Origin: Ampullaceana balthica
Lineage: Eukaryota > Mollusca > Gastropoda > Lymnaeidae
Direction of reading: 5' to 3'
Assembly: GCA_944989445.1 (NCBI GenBank)
Contig: CALYLW010000982.1
Span: forward strand, 124,001 to 188,000
Length of the DNA: 64,000 bases
Every line of letters begins with the position of its first letter. Positions within the stretch are counted from its first letter, which is position 1. Below, one piece after another: positions 34,617 through 46,189 of this stretch. The notes under the pieces were generated by a model. It did not search any database. It saw nothing but the letters and a program-made list of their open reading frames with translations, and was not told where the DNA came from. A program made the position numbers and the translations under genes.

Positions 34617-35300
34617 TTATTGGCATTTACTTTTTTAAAATATTTTTTATCATGCTGATCTGCTCTTTAACTCACTCACTTTCACAATCAGTACTAACAA
34701 TTTTTAATATTTAGTGATTTAATTTATTGTTTAACTTCATTTTCAAACTTTCTTTCACAATCTCCTGGGGCTAACTTGGCAGCCCCCCCCCCGCCCATAA
34801 CAATTAAACAAATGGGCCTGCTCTATATATAAATAAGGAATACAATCTTGTTACAAACCCCATATGCTTGTTAGTTACGTTATTATGGCTATTATATTTC
34901 CTCTCTTATTTCATCTAAAAAATAGATGAGATTAAGCCCCCACCTTAGATGTCAGTTTCAAATGTTGATAAATAAACTGCTGAATTTCCCCGACTCCAGT
35001 GCCAGGTCGTCAGGCCACCTTAGTGTTTCGGGTATTGTCTTTAAACGTTTCCTCTCCTACTTTGTCCGGTAGGCCCAGATAAGTTTGAGACAAGCCATCA
35101 AACAGATGTCGTAGTGAATTGTTTATTTCCAGTACAGTAGTGGTGGGATAAGATGATATGACCGTTTTATGGATAGATTGGATTTTGTGAAATGGGTCGT
35201 GAAATAACGTTACGTTGTTTTGTACGTTACGTTTTGTACGCTGGCTGTGACCGTCTTTCTTGGACACACAGTATGTACATCGAATTAGAAGCCCTAGGGG
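34617..35300. other. Probable intron
   Basis: AT-rich sequence downstream of the donor with no recognised exon. Confidence 0.5.
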
Positions 35301-35303
35301 CTA

Positions 35304-35566
35304 GGGGCCGTCCATAAAGTACGTCACGCTATTTTTGACCATTTTTAACTCCCCCCTGTCACAAACTGTCACACATCTCGGAACCCTCAAAGTACGTCAC
35401 ACTTTCGAACAAAAATGTTGTTTTTTATTAACAAAATAATCAAAATTTAATATAAAACGGCGTTACGTCACACATGACCGGACTCCCCCCTCCCCCTGTC
35501 ACAAACTGTCACACTTTCTTACACCCCTCCCCCTTCTGGAGCGTGACGTACTTTATGGGCGGCTTC
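35304..35566. mobile_element. MITE family with GGGGCCGTCC ends, copy 2
   Basis: Second copy of the element at 24938-25214, same orientation. It lacks about 14 bases relative to that copy. The left end is GGGGCCGTCC. The right end is mutated to GGGCGGCTTC. CTA flanks both sides (35301-35303, 35567-35569), again a 3-bp duplication. Confidence 0.85.
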
Positions 35567-35569
35567 CTA

Positions 35570-36639
35570 TGTGTGTGCTAGGGAAGACATGGTGTATGTA
35601 CCGAAATAAATATGTACGCCTTATGTATGTTGTCGACCAGGCGGTGCCATGGCTGACACTGTCTAAAAGGCATCGACCAGTAGTTCCTATGACTGAAACT
35701 CTTTTTAAAACAGCTTTACTGATATTTTGTTTCATATACATTATACATGATGCCATAAACTTTTTTTTGGTAGGGGTGGGGGATACTGATCTCCAAAATC
35801 CAGTAGGAGACGTGACCAGCACGGGGTTTTAAGATGGACATTGGGAAGGTGGGGAAATAAGTGTGATGGGGGGAGGAGGTCAGACCATTTCTGGCAGTTG
35901 ACTTGTCAGTCCAACACCAAGTTCCCATGCAACTCTCTCACGCTGTGTGGTTGGGGGAGGGGGGAGGGGGTCAGCACCACATGCCCCCATCACTAATGAC
36001 GTGTTTTGTCAGTCTACATAACTATTGGTGCGAGGGGCACCCCGTCGTGGTGGCCCGACCCTCCACCATCCCACCTCTTATCTTAGGAATTTGGTATTAT
36101 CTTTCGTTTTATCGTTTTTTGTCATGTTTTTCTTTATTTAAAAAAAAATATTTCTTTCAGTTCACGGGTTTTCCAAGCTCACTCCACTAAAATAAGAGAG
36201 AACGGGGTTGGGGGGAGGGGGGCAGATAAAAATAACAGCAGTGGAAATTTTTTTAATGTCTTTAGATTTCCTTTACGTAATGAGAACTTGCATTTCGGTC
36301 AAAGATACGCATTTTTTTTGTTCATCCCCAAACCACCAAAGTAATTTAAAACATGACTGTGGGTAAAGCTCAACTCTTTCTTAAAGTTATTAATTAGTCT
36401 CAAAATATTTTCTTCTTATTCCTGACCATATTCCCCCCCCCCTTTTTTTTCCAATTCAGCGTGGATAACATCTGAATGAGTTCATTACCCGTTCAAACGT
36501 TCGGAGGAAATCCAGTCGTTATAGAGGCTGTACAATATGTGGCTGTTTAACATAGCCATGTTTACAAAAAGATTTCAAACTTTTTGTTGTTTGTTTAAAC
36601 AACCCAATATCTCTCCATGTCAAGCTTTTGGTGGTTCCA
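35570..36639. other. Unannotated spacer or intron
   Basis: Several G- and C-homopolymer stretches (35941-35970, 36210-36225, 36432-36442). The short open frames have no recognisable content. Confidence 0.45.
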
Positions 36640-36735
36640 TCGTCTACTATAGCTCTATATCCAAGCTCCATCTACTATGGTTCTATATCCAAGCTCCGTC
36701 TATTATAGTTCTATATCCAATCTCCGTCTACCAGA
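36640..36735. repeat. 28-bp repeat, three units
   Basis: TTCTATATCCAAGCTCCGTC is repeated three times with minor changes. Confidence 0.88.
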
Positions 36736-37915
36736 CCGGCCATGCAACCACCACTCACCCACACCTCCTAAACCTTACCCCGCCCCCCTGTGCTGTCTGC
36801 TCACACGGAATCATTCACACCTACCCGACAAACACCCACCCTCTCCCTTAACCCTCCCCCCCCCAACCCCTCTATTTTTCTACTCAGACGAAATGTGAAC
36901 CGCTGCGACGCTGGAATTCAGAGCAAGATAATCCAGGGTGCTTCAGTCTATATAGGCCTACAGGCTTCATTTTCCTTTCTACCAGCGAGTCCAGTGCTTC
37001 AGTCTTCAGTATAATATATAGGATATTTCTTTCTTTCTTTCTAAACTAACGATACATAACCGAGGAAGGTTTTTTAACCTGTATAAATATGTTGTCAGTA
37101 TTGCTATCCTCTGTTTCCCACAACGGTTCCGTTTCAAAGCATTTTTGCCACACCTCGTACCCCGTAGTAAAAAAAAATATTTTAAAAATCCAAACATTCC
37201 AGTGAAGCAGTATTTTGTGGCTCTTCTCTAGCCTACCCCCTGATACAGCTCCAGTATTGGGGAGAGGGGAACACTTATGTCTCCTCCTCTCCCCCCCCCC
37301 ACTCCCAGGGTATGTTTTTGTTTTAAAAACCGCCATCTTTTTGTATTTACTGGTAGCATTGCATTGAGATTCAACGAGATTGTTTACTTATGTCTTTTAA
37401 GGTCAAGAAGGGAGAGAAAAAAGTGTGCGTGTGTGTGGGAGAAAAATTGAGGGGGTGGGCTTTCCTTGGTTTACATATACAGTATATTTATATATTTAAA
37501 ATAATGATCCAGGTTCGACATTGAAAATCGTACACTGACTTGAGCCCTTCAGTAACAATAGTTGCGCTTTGCAAGTCAATTATTTCACATGGTTTGCTAT
37601 TTGTATAGTGGCAGGACATGTCGATCCCGGACGGTTCAACCATGTCTAATACACACCGGGCGTTTCGACCAACGGATCTCTTGACCACTGATGGTATAGA
37701 TATTGTTTTCAGGGCGTTTATTGCCATGTAATAAAAGACAGTAGACACAGCATAAACATTCAAATGTGCATTCACATAGTAAATGACCAACATGGTGTAA
37801 GCAATGAAAACAGTCGACTGTAAACATTTGACCATGGGTCAAAAACAAATCTATTTTATTACACGCTTTTATTTAAGTCACACTGTTTGTATGTTGTATC
37901 TGTCAAATCTTGTAA
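36736..37915. other. Unannotated spacer or intron
   Basis: C-rich stretches (36770-36870, 37287-37300) and a short (TTTC)n at about 37027. No gene recognised. Confidence 0.45.
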
Positions 37916-38050
37916 CGTAAAATTAAACCACTTCTGATGGTCCTAGAGATCTCAAAATTTTACCACAGATAGATCTTGGATGACAATGCATTGTATCAAA
38001 ATTTCAGATCGATCGAATGTACCTTAATTAAATAAATGCATTTTTAGTTT
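37916..38050 (+). mobile_element. Helentron-like repeat fragment, copy E2
   Basis: Near-identical to 28495-28610, including TCAAAATTTCAGATCGATCG and the AATGTACC block. It ends in the TTTAGTTTATCCTTCTATAT stretch also seen in the copy at 43524. Confidence 0.75.
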
Positions 38051-38213
38051 ATCCTTCTATATAATCTGTATCCGTGATATTCTTGACTTTCACGTGAATG
38101 TCACCGGAGTTCACCACCAGCCATCGATGACCACATTCCAGGTGTTAAGCAGCTCAGTAATTCGAAACTAAATCTAAATTGACATGATAATACAAGAGGA
38201 ACAACTGGTATTT

Positions 38214-38305
38214 GTGTAGCCTAGTTGGTCGAATTGTTAGCTTAATGAATTTTCGACCTGTAGGTACTGGATTCAATTTTCAGTTGGGGAAACATTTTTT
38301 TTTAA
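38214..38305 (+). mobile_element. tRNA-like SINE fragment
   Basis: TAGCCTAGTTGG fits the RNA polymerase III A-box consensus. GGATTCAATTT about 46 bases downstream is a degenerate B box. A T-rich run follows. The remnant is too diverged to be a functional tRNA gene. Confidence 0.4.
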
Positions 38306-38449
38306 ATACATAAATGACATAAATTTTTAATTAATAATCTATCTTTTTACCACTATCACATTTAAGTTATAGATAACGAAGTTTGACTTATTAAATTGAA
38401 TTGATTATGTCGAAAAATTGATTTTTAAAATTTTGATACTAAAAAGTAG

Positions 38450-38890
38450 AAAATAAAATATTATAATCTTTTTTTAAAAAGGACACGCTTTTATTTACAT
38501 ATAGAAAGTGCACTAACAAGAATGAAATAAAAATTTTCAATCCGTGAACCTATCGACTGCACATAAAGGCGTGGGGCCCTCTTAAAAAAGCGCTATCATG
38601 TACAAGGCTGCGAAACATAAATACAAATTTACATGAATATTAATAGACATTAAAAGTTTCACAACTTTGATCATATACATGCTACTATCATATTAATTAG
38701 AAAAATTTATCTATATGCAAAAGAGTAGTTGCAAAAAGAAATGAGTTGTGATGGGCGCCCACGCTTTTATGTGCAGTCGATAGGTTCACTGATTGAAAAT
38801 TGTAATTTTATTCTTTTTAGTGCACTTTCTATATGTAAATAAAAGCGTGTCCTTTTAAAAAAAAGATTTTTTAAATATTTTATTTAATTT
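38450..38890. mobile_element. Foldback element with >110-bp arms
   Basis: The left arm (about 38463-38577) reads inward from TTTAAAAAGGACACGCTTTT to CTGCACATAAAGGCGTGGG. The right arm (about 38750-38875) is its reverse complement with few mismatches and one short indel, ending in AAGCGTGTCCTTTTAAAA. The unpaired centre is about 170 bases. AT-rich flanks prevent a clear target duplication call. There is no coding capacity. Confidence 0.85.
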
Positions 38891-39228
38891 GAAAACAAAA
38901 CTAGAAAGGCAGAAGAATAAAGCGTTCTCGGTGTGGATACTTGATCGTCATATTATGGGTTAAAATTTCACAACTGTTTCATACTGTTGTGTATTTGGTA
39001 TCAGAAGTATTATTTTAAACTAAATTAATTACATTTAAACAAATCAACATAAAGAAAACTACAAAATACAAATTTCATCAACCTTAAAAAGCTCAGATGT
39101 CCAATCGACAGGATTAAAAGTCCGGGGTCGAAACGTCCGTTTGGTTCAATCGACAAGGGTCGCAACCTCGTGGAACCCAATAATATAGTGTCGATTTTTT
39201 TCCCTATAGTGTTCTTCTGCTTTTTAAA
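38891..39228. other. AT-rich spacer between repeats
   Basis: No gene or terminal motif recognised. Confidence 0.45.
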
Positions 39229-39790
39229 TCCTTCATATTAACTTGTGGCGTCTGATTGTTTGTTTGCCGGAAAAAACTTTGGATTGATTTTTAACCCACT
39301 TCCCCGTATGCTAGCGAGCTGAAATTTTGCTGGCAGACTCGTGCCGACTATAAAAAATGATCTATCGAATTTACTGTAATTAAATTAATGAATTCTTTTA
39401 GTTTATCTCTATGTATCTATGTAGCATGTAAATTGTGTGCTAGACTGTATTATATTGAACAACCTTTTTAATGTTTTACTGTCGAGCGGTGCGGTGCGTA
39501 TTATATTGACCCTACTTTAAAAAAAAATTATTCCCGATCTGTAAATGTTTATTCTTGGCTGTCTCGCGTTGCGCATTATATTAAACATTTTTTATGACCC
39601 TTTCCCCGTGATCAAATCGAGCAGAAATTTAGCAGGCAGACCAGTAGTTTGTTCTATAAATCCTTTATATATTTGAGACATAACTAAAATGTTGGGGTTT
39701 TGGATTGTCGTGCGATGCGTATTATAACGAACATTCTTTTAGTTATCTCTCGTATATAAAGGATTTATAGTCAAAACATTTTTTTAACGT
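39229..39790 (+). mobile_element. Helentron-like non-autonomous element A
   Basis: The 5' end TCCTTCATATTAAC follows AAA. The interior carries TTTTTAACCCACTT and GCTAGCGAGCTGAAATTTTG, then GTGCGTATTATATTGA motifs. The 3' part has ATAAAGGATTTATAG, the inverse of the 5' terminus, followed by a short A/T palindrome. A TC start, an inverted copy set in from the 3' end and a trailing palindrome are the arrangement known for Helentron-associated elements; assignment is by that structure. Confidence 0.65.
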
Positions 39791-39897
39791 TTTCTTTTTA
39801 AAATTCATATAATTTCTTTGGTGAAAGGGGTGAGTGCATCGGAGGCTATGTGTGCACGGGATGCTGGACCAACCGATTGCGATTGGCCGCCCATACG

Positions 39898-40046
39898 ATC
39901 CCACTCATAGCATCCCACCTGAAGTAACCCACCCACAGCACCCCACCCAAAGCATCCCACCTAAAGCATCCCACCTGAAGTATCCCACCCAAAGCATCCC
40001 ACCTGAAGTATCCCACCCACAGCATCCCACCTGAAGTATCCCACCC
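39898..40046. repeat. 14-bp minisatellite, ~10 units
   Basis: Alternating AGCATCCCACCTGA and AGTATCCCACCCAA units, giving a 28-bp dimer pattern. Frames on both strands stay open because of it. Confidence 0.93.
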
Positions 40047-40161
40047 AAACAACGTCTCCGTGCCAACAGATAGACTCGGCACTCCCACAGTTAATGGCAC
40101 GACGTCCTCACTTGTCTGACATTCACTGGTGAATTCGTCATCGATGGGCGTTGTCTTTCAC

Positions 40162-40345
40162 GTAAGCTGCAGACGTTTACCTGCGATAATGTTGCAGACG
40201 TTTACCTGGGATAATGTTGCAGGGGGTGGGGGGGGGGTGGGGTGTGGGGGGGGTGTGTGTGGGTGGGGTGGGGTGGGGTGGGGTGGGGGGGGGGTGGGTG
40301 GGTGTGGGGTGGGGTGGGGTTCGTTTACCGGCGATAATGTTGGTG
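40162..40345. repeat. 25-bp repeat with an expanded G-rich tract
   Basis: Units containing CGTTTACCTGCGATAATGTT occur at about 40173 and 40198. A third copy (CGTTTACCGGCGATAATGTT) at about 40322 is separated from them by about 105 bases of GGGGTGGGGTGGGG-type sequence (40217-40321). The G tracts could form G-quadruplexes on the + strand. Confidence 0.88.
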
Positions 40346-40712
40346 GTTTTATCTTTGAGTGCGTTTGATATGTTTTGGCGGAATGAAATCGATTTATTTT
40401 TCTATAATGCTAGTCAAAAAAGTCACTATGGGCCATAGGAATAGACGTAGCCTGTCCGCACAACCACCGCCCCCCAATTTACAAATGACTACTCTTATAA
40501 GTGAATAAAATATCGTAAATATCCAGAAATTTAAGGCAGGATAGATGTTTTATAGATTAACGGCGATACAACGATACTACTTTAAAAATACGACATAATT
40601 CTGAACTATTTCTTAAATATGCATCTGAAGGAATATGAACAATGTGCAATTTTCTTCCTTCCAATAAAACTAAAACAAATCTTCCAAAGTTAAATGATAA
40701 TTTGGCTCATAC
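40346..40712. other. Unannotated spacer
   Basis: AT-rich, nothing recognised. Confidence 0.45.
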
Positions 40713-41052
40713 GGAGCACTAACAGACTTCCGTGTGTGGCTGGTGGTCGGCTGTATGAGCACTAACATACTTACGTGTGTGGTTGGTGGTCGGCTTTATG
40801 AGCACTAACAGACTTCCGTATGTGGCTGGTGGTCGGCTGTGTGAGCACTGACAGACTTCCGTGTGTGGCTGGAGGTCGGCTGTGTGAGCACTAACAGACT
40901 TTCGTGTGTGTGAGCACTAACAGACTTCCGTGTGTGGCTGGTGGTCGGCTGTGTGAGCACTAACAGACTTTCGTGTGTGTGAGCACTAACAGACTTCCGT
41001 GTGTGGCTGGTGGTCGGCTGTGTGAGCACTAACAGACTTCCGCGTGTGGCTG
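40713..41052. repeat. 43-bp minisatellite with 26-bp short units
   Basis: About nine units start AGCACTAACAGACTTCCGTG. Full units continue GTGGCTGGTGGTCGGCTG. Two 26-bp units lack that part. The pattern long-short-long-short at about 40889-41025 is duplicated. Confidence 0.93.
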
Positions 41053-41644
41053 GCAGTGCCGGGCCACCTGAGACAAGATCAACAGGTAGACAGGTGGAGT
41101 TGCTGAAAGTAGCTCAGGAAATATCCCTAGAACAGAGATTCCGCGTAATTTCGTTTTAACTGAAAATATATTTAATTTGATGACTTACTTATACACAACC
41201 GCAAGTTGATTAAAATACATTAGATTCAGCGGATATTGCTGCTGTCAAAGAAAATGAAGGTTGCGAAGAGTTTTAGCCTCTTAAATTGTGTACCTTACAA
41301 CTGATGTCGTCGGACCACATTTTGAGAACCTGTGGTGTAGGCGAAAACCAGACCTTGGCTAGAAGTAGCAGGGCGGGGTGGCAAGTATGTTGGTGTGGTT
41401 CATGGACGCCGGGCTGATGTTGGAAAGTAGAAGGGAGACGAGTGAATCATGTCAGCAGGGGCAGCCGAGACGATGGTGTATTGAACTGTCATCAGTAGCC
41501 AGGCTTTACCTTATTAACGCTTGGCAATGTTATTATGGGAAGGCATCAATATACGTGGATCTTTATCATAAAAATAAGTCTTCATCGTTGATAGCGATAG
41601 CGAAACCTGCGTAAATGATGCGGGAACGCCCTGCACAGTGAACT
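41053..41644. other. Unannotated spacer
   Basis: The short frame at 41378-41614 has no recognisable content. Confidence 0.45.
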
Positions 41645-41808
41645 ATTGACCACTCACACATTGAAATTTGGGCCATTCGGACATGGAACTGTTGACCACT
41701 CGGACATTGAACTGTTGGCCACTCGAACATTGACCTTTTTGCCACTCGGACATTGCACTTTTGGTCACTCGGACATTGATTGAACTGTTGGCCACTCGTG
41801 AATTGAAG
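41645..41808. repeat. ~23-bp degenerate minisatellite, ~7 units
   Basis: Units of GCCACTCGGACATTGAACTG with frequent changes and one ATTG insertion. Confidence 0.88.
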
Positions 41809-43523
41809 CGTGTATAAGGTGTCGAAGGGCAGTAGCTTGCTGTTCCGTTTCTTGAATGCCATGTTTTAGCTCATGCAGTGAAGAGTGCGCTTTCATTATG
41901 TCATAACGTTGACTAGGGAGGTATGAATTGCTGGCTGAACTACTGTATTCTCCATCTCATCCAAACTTATTCAAACGCGAATCAACTGAAGACGGAAACT
42001 GTGCGTGAGTTTGTTTGGCAATCAATAGGACAGAAGCGATAAATCATAATCGATGATATCATGGTCGGGCAGGATCTTTTTCCAGTAAAGGTGTTTGGTG
42101 CTTGGTTTTGGTGGGTTGGGGGACAATACAGTCTCTGTGAGGTAACTTAAACAATGCAAGAATGAAAGGAGGAAATACTACCGCTCAACTTTTAGTCAAC
42201 ATGTCATTACAATGTTGTTATTTTTTCGTATATTCCTTATTTTGCAAATATATACTTAGTGTTATATAACAATGTACAAAGTCACTAACGGTGGCTACTG
42301 ATTAAGACGTAGTTTTGACCACTAAGTCATTAAACAAGGTTTTTGGCTGCTGTAGTCAGTAGACTCAGGGGAACCTCCGAGACAGAAAGGCTGACCCCCC
42401 CCCAGCCCGCCCTATTACCGTCTAATAATGGCTTATCCCGGGCAGTCTGCCAATGGGGTGAGGCCACGTACAAGCCATACCTTCAGGTCGTTGATTGACT
42501 CCAAGGTTCGTAATACGCTGCGTGACTCGATTACGCATATTGGTTCTGGAATAGGGATTGCCATAGTTGGATCAATGGGTCCTGGTTGGAGTCGATACTC
42601 GAATTGGTGTAGTTTGTACATGACCACGATGACGACAGTAAAGATAATGTATAAATATTTTTATTTTCTTTACTAAATAGATAATTTAGAAGATGGCTAG
42701 AAAGGAATCGTTAGAGGTCCTCATGTGTTAACGTTTGTGAGAACCGCCGTCCCACTGGTTACCGTACCGTAACTTCTCTGCACCAGTTTTGGGGGGGGGG
42801 TGTATCTGAAATATAACGACCTATCTGTAGTTTAAAGAAAACTTCTCCACGTCTTCACATAATGAAAGACTTGTTTGTGAAAAATGTGTCACGTCTATTA
42901 CTGTCTATAGAAAATAACATTGACTCCACCCCACCCCCTTTTCTTCGTTACAACTTTTTTTTTCGACAGCCTTAAACTCTTATTTAAGAGATTAAGAATT
43001 AACACTGTAATAATTCTCAAACTGCAACTATTTTACATCCATGCCGCAGCTTGTGTTGCACATCAGCTGTTGAGTGGAAATGTTTCAATACCTTCCACTG
43101 GAGACCTGACATAATCATCTGTGAGCGGAAGCTGCTCGTTGCAGGAATGTCATGTTCCATTGCGTCTTCACCTACTTACTTACACACACACACACATTCT
43201 TATTTCACTCTCGCTCTCTCCTTCCTCGCTCACCTGCTCACAGGTATCAGTCGTCTGGCTCCATCCTTTGAACGCAGGAGACCTGTTCCTATGTGAGGTG
43301 CTCGTCAGCTGATGGCCTGTCAGTCACCCATCAGTACTCACATGCTACATAACTGCACTTTTGAGGGGTTCGTAACCCCACACTCAACCATTTCTATGTT
43401 GTCCTCTCACCCCCTTGCCAATCGACGGAAATCCAAAGTCTGATTCCGTGGATCAATGATTAAGAACCCCTGATATGTTTCCTGACCGTCCGTAAACACC
43501 TTTGCCCTGCCCAACTTTTTAAA
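41809..43523. other. Unannotated spacer
   Basis: Contains C and G homopolymers (42395-42403, 42791-42800) and a short (CA)n at 43182-43196. No gene recognised. Confidence 0.45.
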
Positions 43524-44080
43524 TCCCTTATATTAACTTCACCGCCGTCTCTCTCTCTCTGTCTGTCTCTCTCTCTGTCTCTCTCTCATCATCTCATGGG
43601 CTCGGCGGGCGGAAAAACAAAAGTCGAAAAATGACCCACTTCCAATGATCCGATCGAACTGAAATTTGGCACACGGACCCGTCTTACCTAACAATGCATC
43701 GTATCAAAATTTCAGATCGATCGAACGTACCGTAATTAAATTAATGCATTTTTAGTTTATCCTTATATGAGGTATGTAATTTTAAATTCACGATTTGTTA
43801 TTGTTTTTTTGCCACGTGAAAGTTTGAGCATTGAGGCGACCCAACGAAACGACGGTGCGCTTTTGTTTACATTTTACGTGTCACTCTGAGCTCGGTCAAG
43901 CGAATCGGTGACCAGACTTTTCCCCTCTCCCCCCACCCACCCCTCCCCCCCCCTAGGGTTATGATGCAAAGTTGAGTTAAGACAGATTCAGTCTGTAAAT
44001 GTTTGAAATATAATCAATACTTTTAGTTATGTCTCATCTATAAGGGATTTATAGTCAAAAACTTTGTTTTTACGGGGTTG
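43524..44080 (+). mobile_element. Helentron-like non-autonomous element B
   Basis: Starts TCCCTTATATTAACTTC after AAA. It has a (TCTC)n microsatellite at 43550-43588 and then TCAAAATTTCAGATCGATCG. The 3' part reads CTATAAGGGATTTATAG followed by the hairpin AAAAAC-TTT-GTTTTT. The 5' TCCCTTAT and 3' ATAAGGGA are inverse copies that share this copy's own variant (CCC instead of CC). Element C follows 10 bases later. Confidence 0.72.
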
Positions 44081-44090
44081 TTTAATTAAA

Positions 44091-44124
44091 TCCTTTATAT
44101 TAACTCGTGGTGTCTGCGGCGGAC

Positions 44125-44157
<33 letters not shown>

Positions 44158-44591
44158 CGCCAAAACTTTTGATCGATTTTTAACCCACTTGCTCGCAAGA
44201 TAGCGAGCTGAAATTTTGCAGGCAGTTTCGTACCGATGATAAAAACAATGTATCAAAATTTCAGATCGATCGCATGTACCGTAATTAAATTATTGATTTT
44301 TTAGATTATTTTTTTTATTCCTATGTATCATGCTATTTTTTGAGATAGAGCGTCGCGGTGCGTATTATATTGAACAACCTTTCTGTCGCGCAATAAGGTG
44401 CGTATTTTATTGACAGCTCTTTTTATAAACATATTCCTGATCGGTGCGTATTATATTAAACACGTTTTACGACACAACTTCAATTTTGTATTTCTGGATG
44501 GTCTGGCGCTGCGTATTATAATGAACATTCTTTTAGTTACTTCTCGTACATAAAGGATTTATAGTCAAAAACTTGGTTTTTTACGGGTTTT
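44091..44591 (+). mobile_element. Helentron-like non-autonomous element C
   Basis: Starts TCCTTTATATTAACTCGTGG. A (CTTG)n microsatellite lies at about 44124-44155, where element D has a different GC-rich sequence. The body carries AGCGAGCTGAAATTTTGC and three GCGTATT motifs. The 3' end is ACATAAAGGATTTATAG plus the palindrome AAAAAC-TTG-GTTTTT. It is the best-preserved copy in the window and a reference for element D. Confidence 0.75.
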
Positions 44592-44652
44592 TCTTATTTT
44601 TTTTTACAGCGCATACGTTTATGGGCACACCACCCGTGATTTAAATAGTGGG

Positions 44653-45174
44653 ATACAAAATACGCAAACAAATTGTGTGTTGGAAACAATAAATTTAAGC
44701 TTTATTATTTAACCAATGGCGGCTGGATAGCGAAGTCAATAGTGCGCTTGTCTCACCAGCTGAGGGGCGTGGGATCTAGCCCACGTTAAAGCCACAATAG
44801 AAATGTTGATTAATGACTATTGCTAGACAGTCCTCCGCTGACCTGGAGAGGAGATGGGCGCGGCCAGGTCTACCAAGCCCCGAGAAAGTTATACGACCAC
44901 GAGGTTATGGGACACAGAAAAAAAAATCAACAGTAAATGTTTCGGCTAATGCCTTCATCGGTATAATTAACATACAGTACTTACATAAGTATTAAAATTA
45001 TATTTAAATTCTTAAGACATACTATATCAAGAAAATATTAATATTACTTATGTAAGTACTGTATGTTGATTGTACTGATGACGGCATTAACCGAAACCTT
45101 TACTTTTGTATTGATTACATAATAGAGCTTAAATCTATTGTTTTCATTATACAATTTGTTTGTGTATTTTATAA
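44653..45174. mobile_element. Foldback element with a SINE in its left arm
   Basis: The right arm (45039-45174) is continuous. Its reverse complement matches two separated pieces on the left: 44653-44715 (TACGCAAACAAATTGT, AATTTAAGCTTTATTA) and 44933-44995 (TTTCGGCTAATGCC, CATACAGTACTTACATAAGT). The gap of about 215 bases between the two left pieces is a tRNA-like insertion. The unpaired centre is about 43 bases. Confidence 0.85.
44717..44930 (+). mobile_element. tRNA-derived SINE, ~213 bp
   Basis: The head resembles a tRNA: a D-arm-like GGATAGCGAAGTCAA, an anticodon-like GCTTGTCTCACCAGC, and a T-arm-like CGTGGGATCTAGCCCACG with a strong stem. A tRNA-unrelated body and an A-rich end (GAAAAAAAAA) follow. 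Imperfect flanks AACCAA and AATCAA may be the target duplication. Insertion into the foldback arm is shown by the uninterrupted opposite arm. Confidence 0.68.
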
Positions 45175-46189
45175 TATAAAAAGCTTTATCGCAGTCCTAA
45201 TCTATATGATTTAAATGATGGGCTTGGGTTGTCAGAAGATAACTTTAAATCTGAAGTAAACGGACGCTGATATATACTTTTCAAACATGCCCCCCCCCCA
45301 AAACCACTGTCTCTTACCTCGCTATTTAACAGGTGTGTTATGAAAAGGGCAGGTATCAGATTTTGAAAAGACAACTAATCGCGAGACGTAGTTGTTATAT
45401 CGTGGGTCTTTTTGAACAAATTATTTATTTTACAGCCAATCTAGTTTTTTTTATTTTATAATATCTAATTTATTTTATATCCTATTTGCCTATCCCGTTT
45501 TTTTCCTCTTATTTTAAAAACAAATAATGACGTCATACGCATCCTACACTTAGATCTTTCAATGCTGTGTGGGGGCGCCGGTGGCTCTAGACTCAATTTA
45601 TTCTTTTTATAGTTCAATGTATGACTAAAAACTTACGCCCGACAAGCTTTTTGATGGCATGGATGCCTTTGACTCTTACATTAATGTTTTGAAAAGACAA
45701 TGTTTAGAGCATATATTGTTTAACCTTTCAGATAATTTATGTTACCCCTTCCCCCTCCCCCCCCCCAGAATGATGGGGGGGTGTTACATCCCTTCCCACC
45801 CCCACCATCATGTTATTTTGGTTTTCGCCTGCCGTTTACACTATAAATTTAAAAAAAAGAAGACTGTTTTGAAATCTGGAATTCAGTTTAGAAAATAATG
45901 TATGTAATCTGATCTTTTCAACCCTCGCGTCTTGTTTTGGCTTGAGATCTAGTTAAAATATTTTCTGATTCTTGCCTACAGCCAAAGCTGAACATTTATT
46001 CAGTTACCCACCACAGGCACCAACAACTTTTTAAAAAGTATGTTTACAATTATTATTTTTAAATTGTAGTAGGTATCCAATGAAGATAGCGCATTAACTC
46101 TTTTTTACCGTAAATGTGTGTGCGGGAGGGCTGGCTTTTAACTATCTGGACATGTGTATGTTCAAACTTTTTGTAGTCACAAAAACTAG
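45175..46189. other. Unannotated spacer
   Basis: AT-rich, with C/G homopolymers at 45291-45299 and 45758-45780. No gene recognised. Confidence 0.45.

Noticed and set aside
34617..34714. C-terminal extension of the large exon through the donor to the stop at 34712
   Set aside because: Composition switches to AT-rich at a perfect GTGAGT, and the added hydrophobic tail differs from the rest of the protein; intron retention cannot be excluded without RNA.
44717..44800. Functional tRNA gene
   Set aside because: The tRNA-like head has a degenerate B box and no clean acceptor stem, and it is followed by a SINE-type body and A-rich tail.
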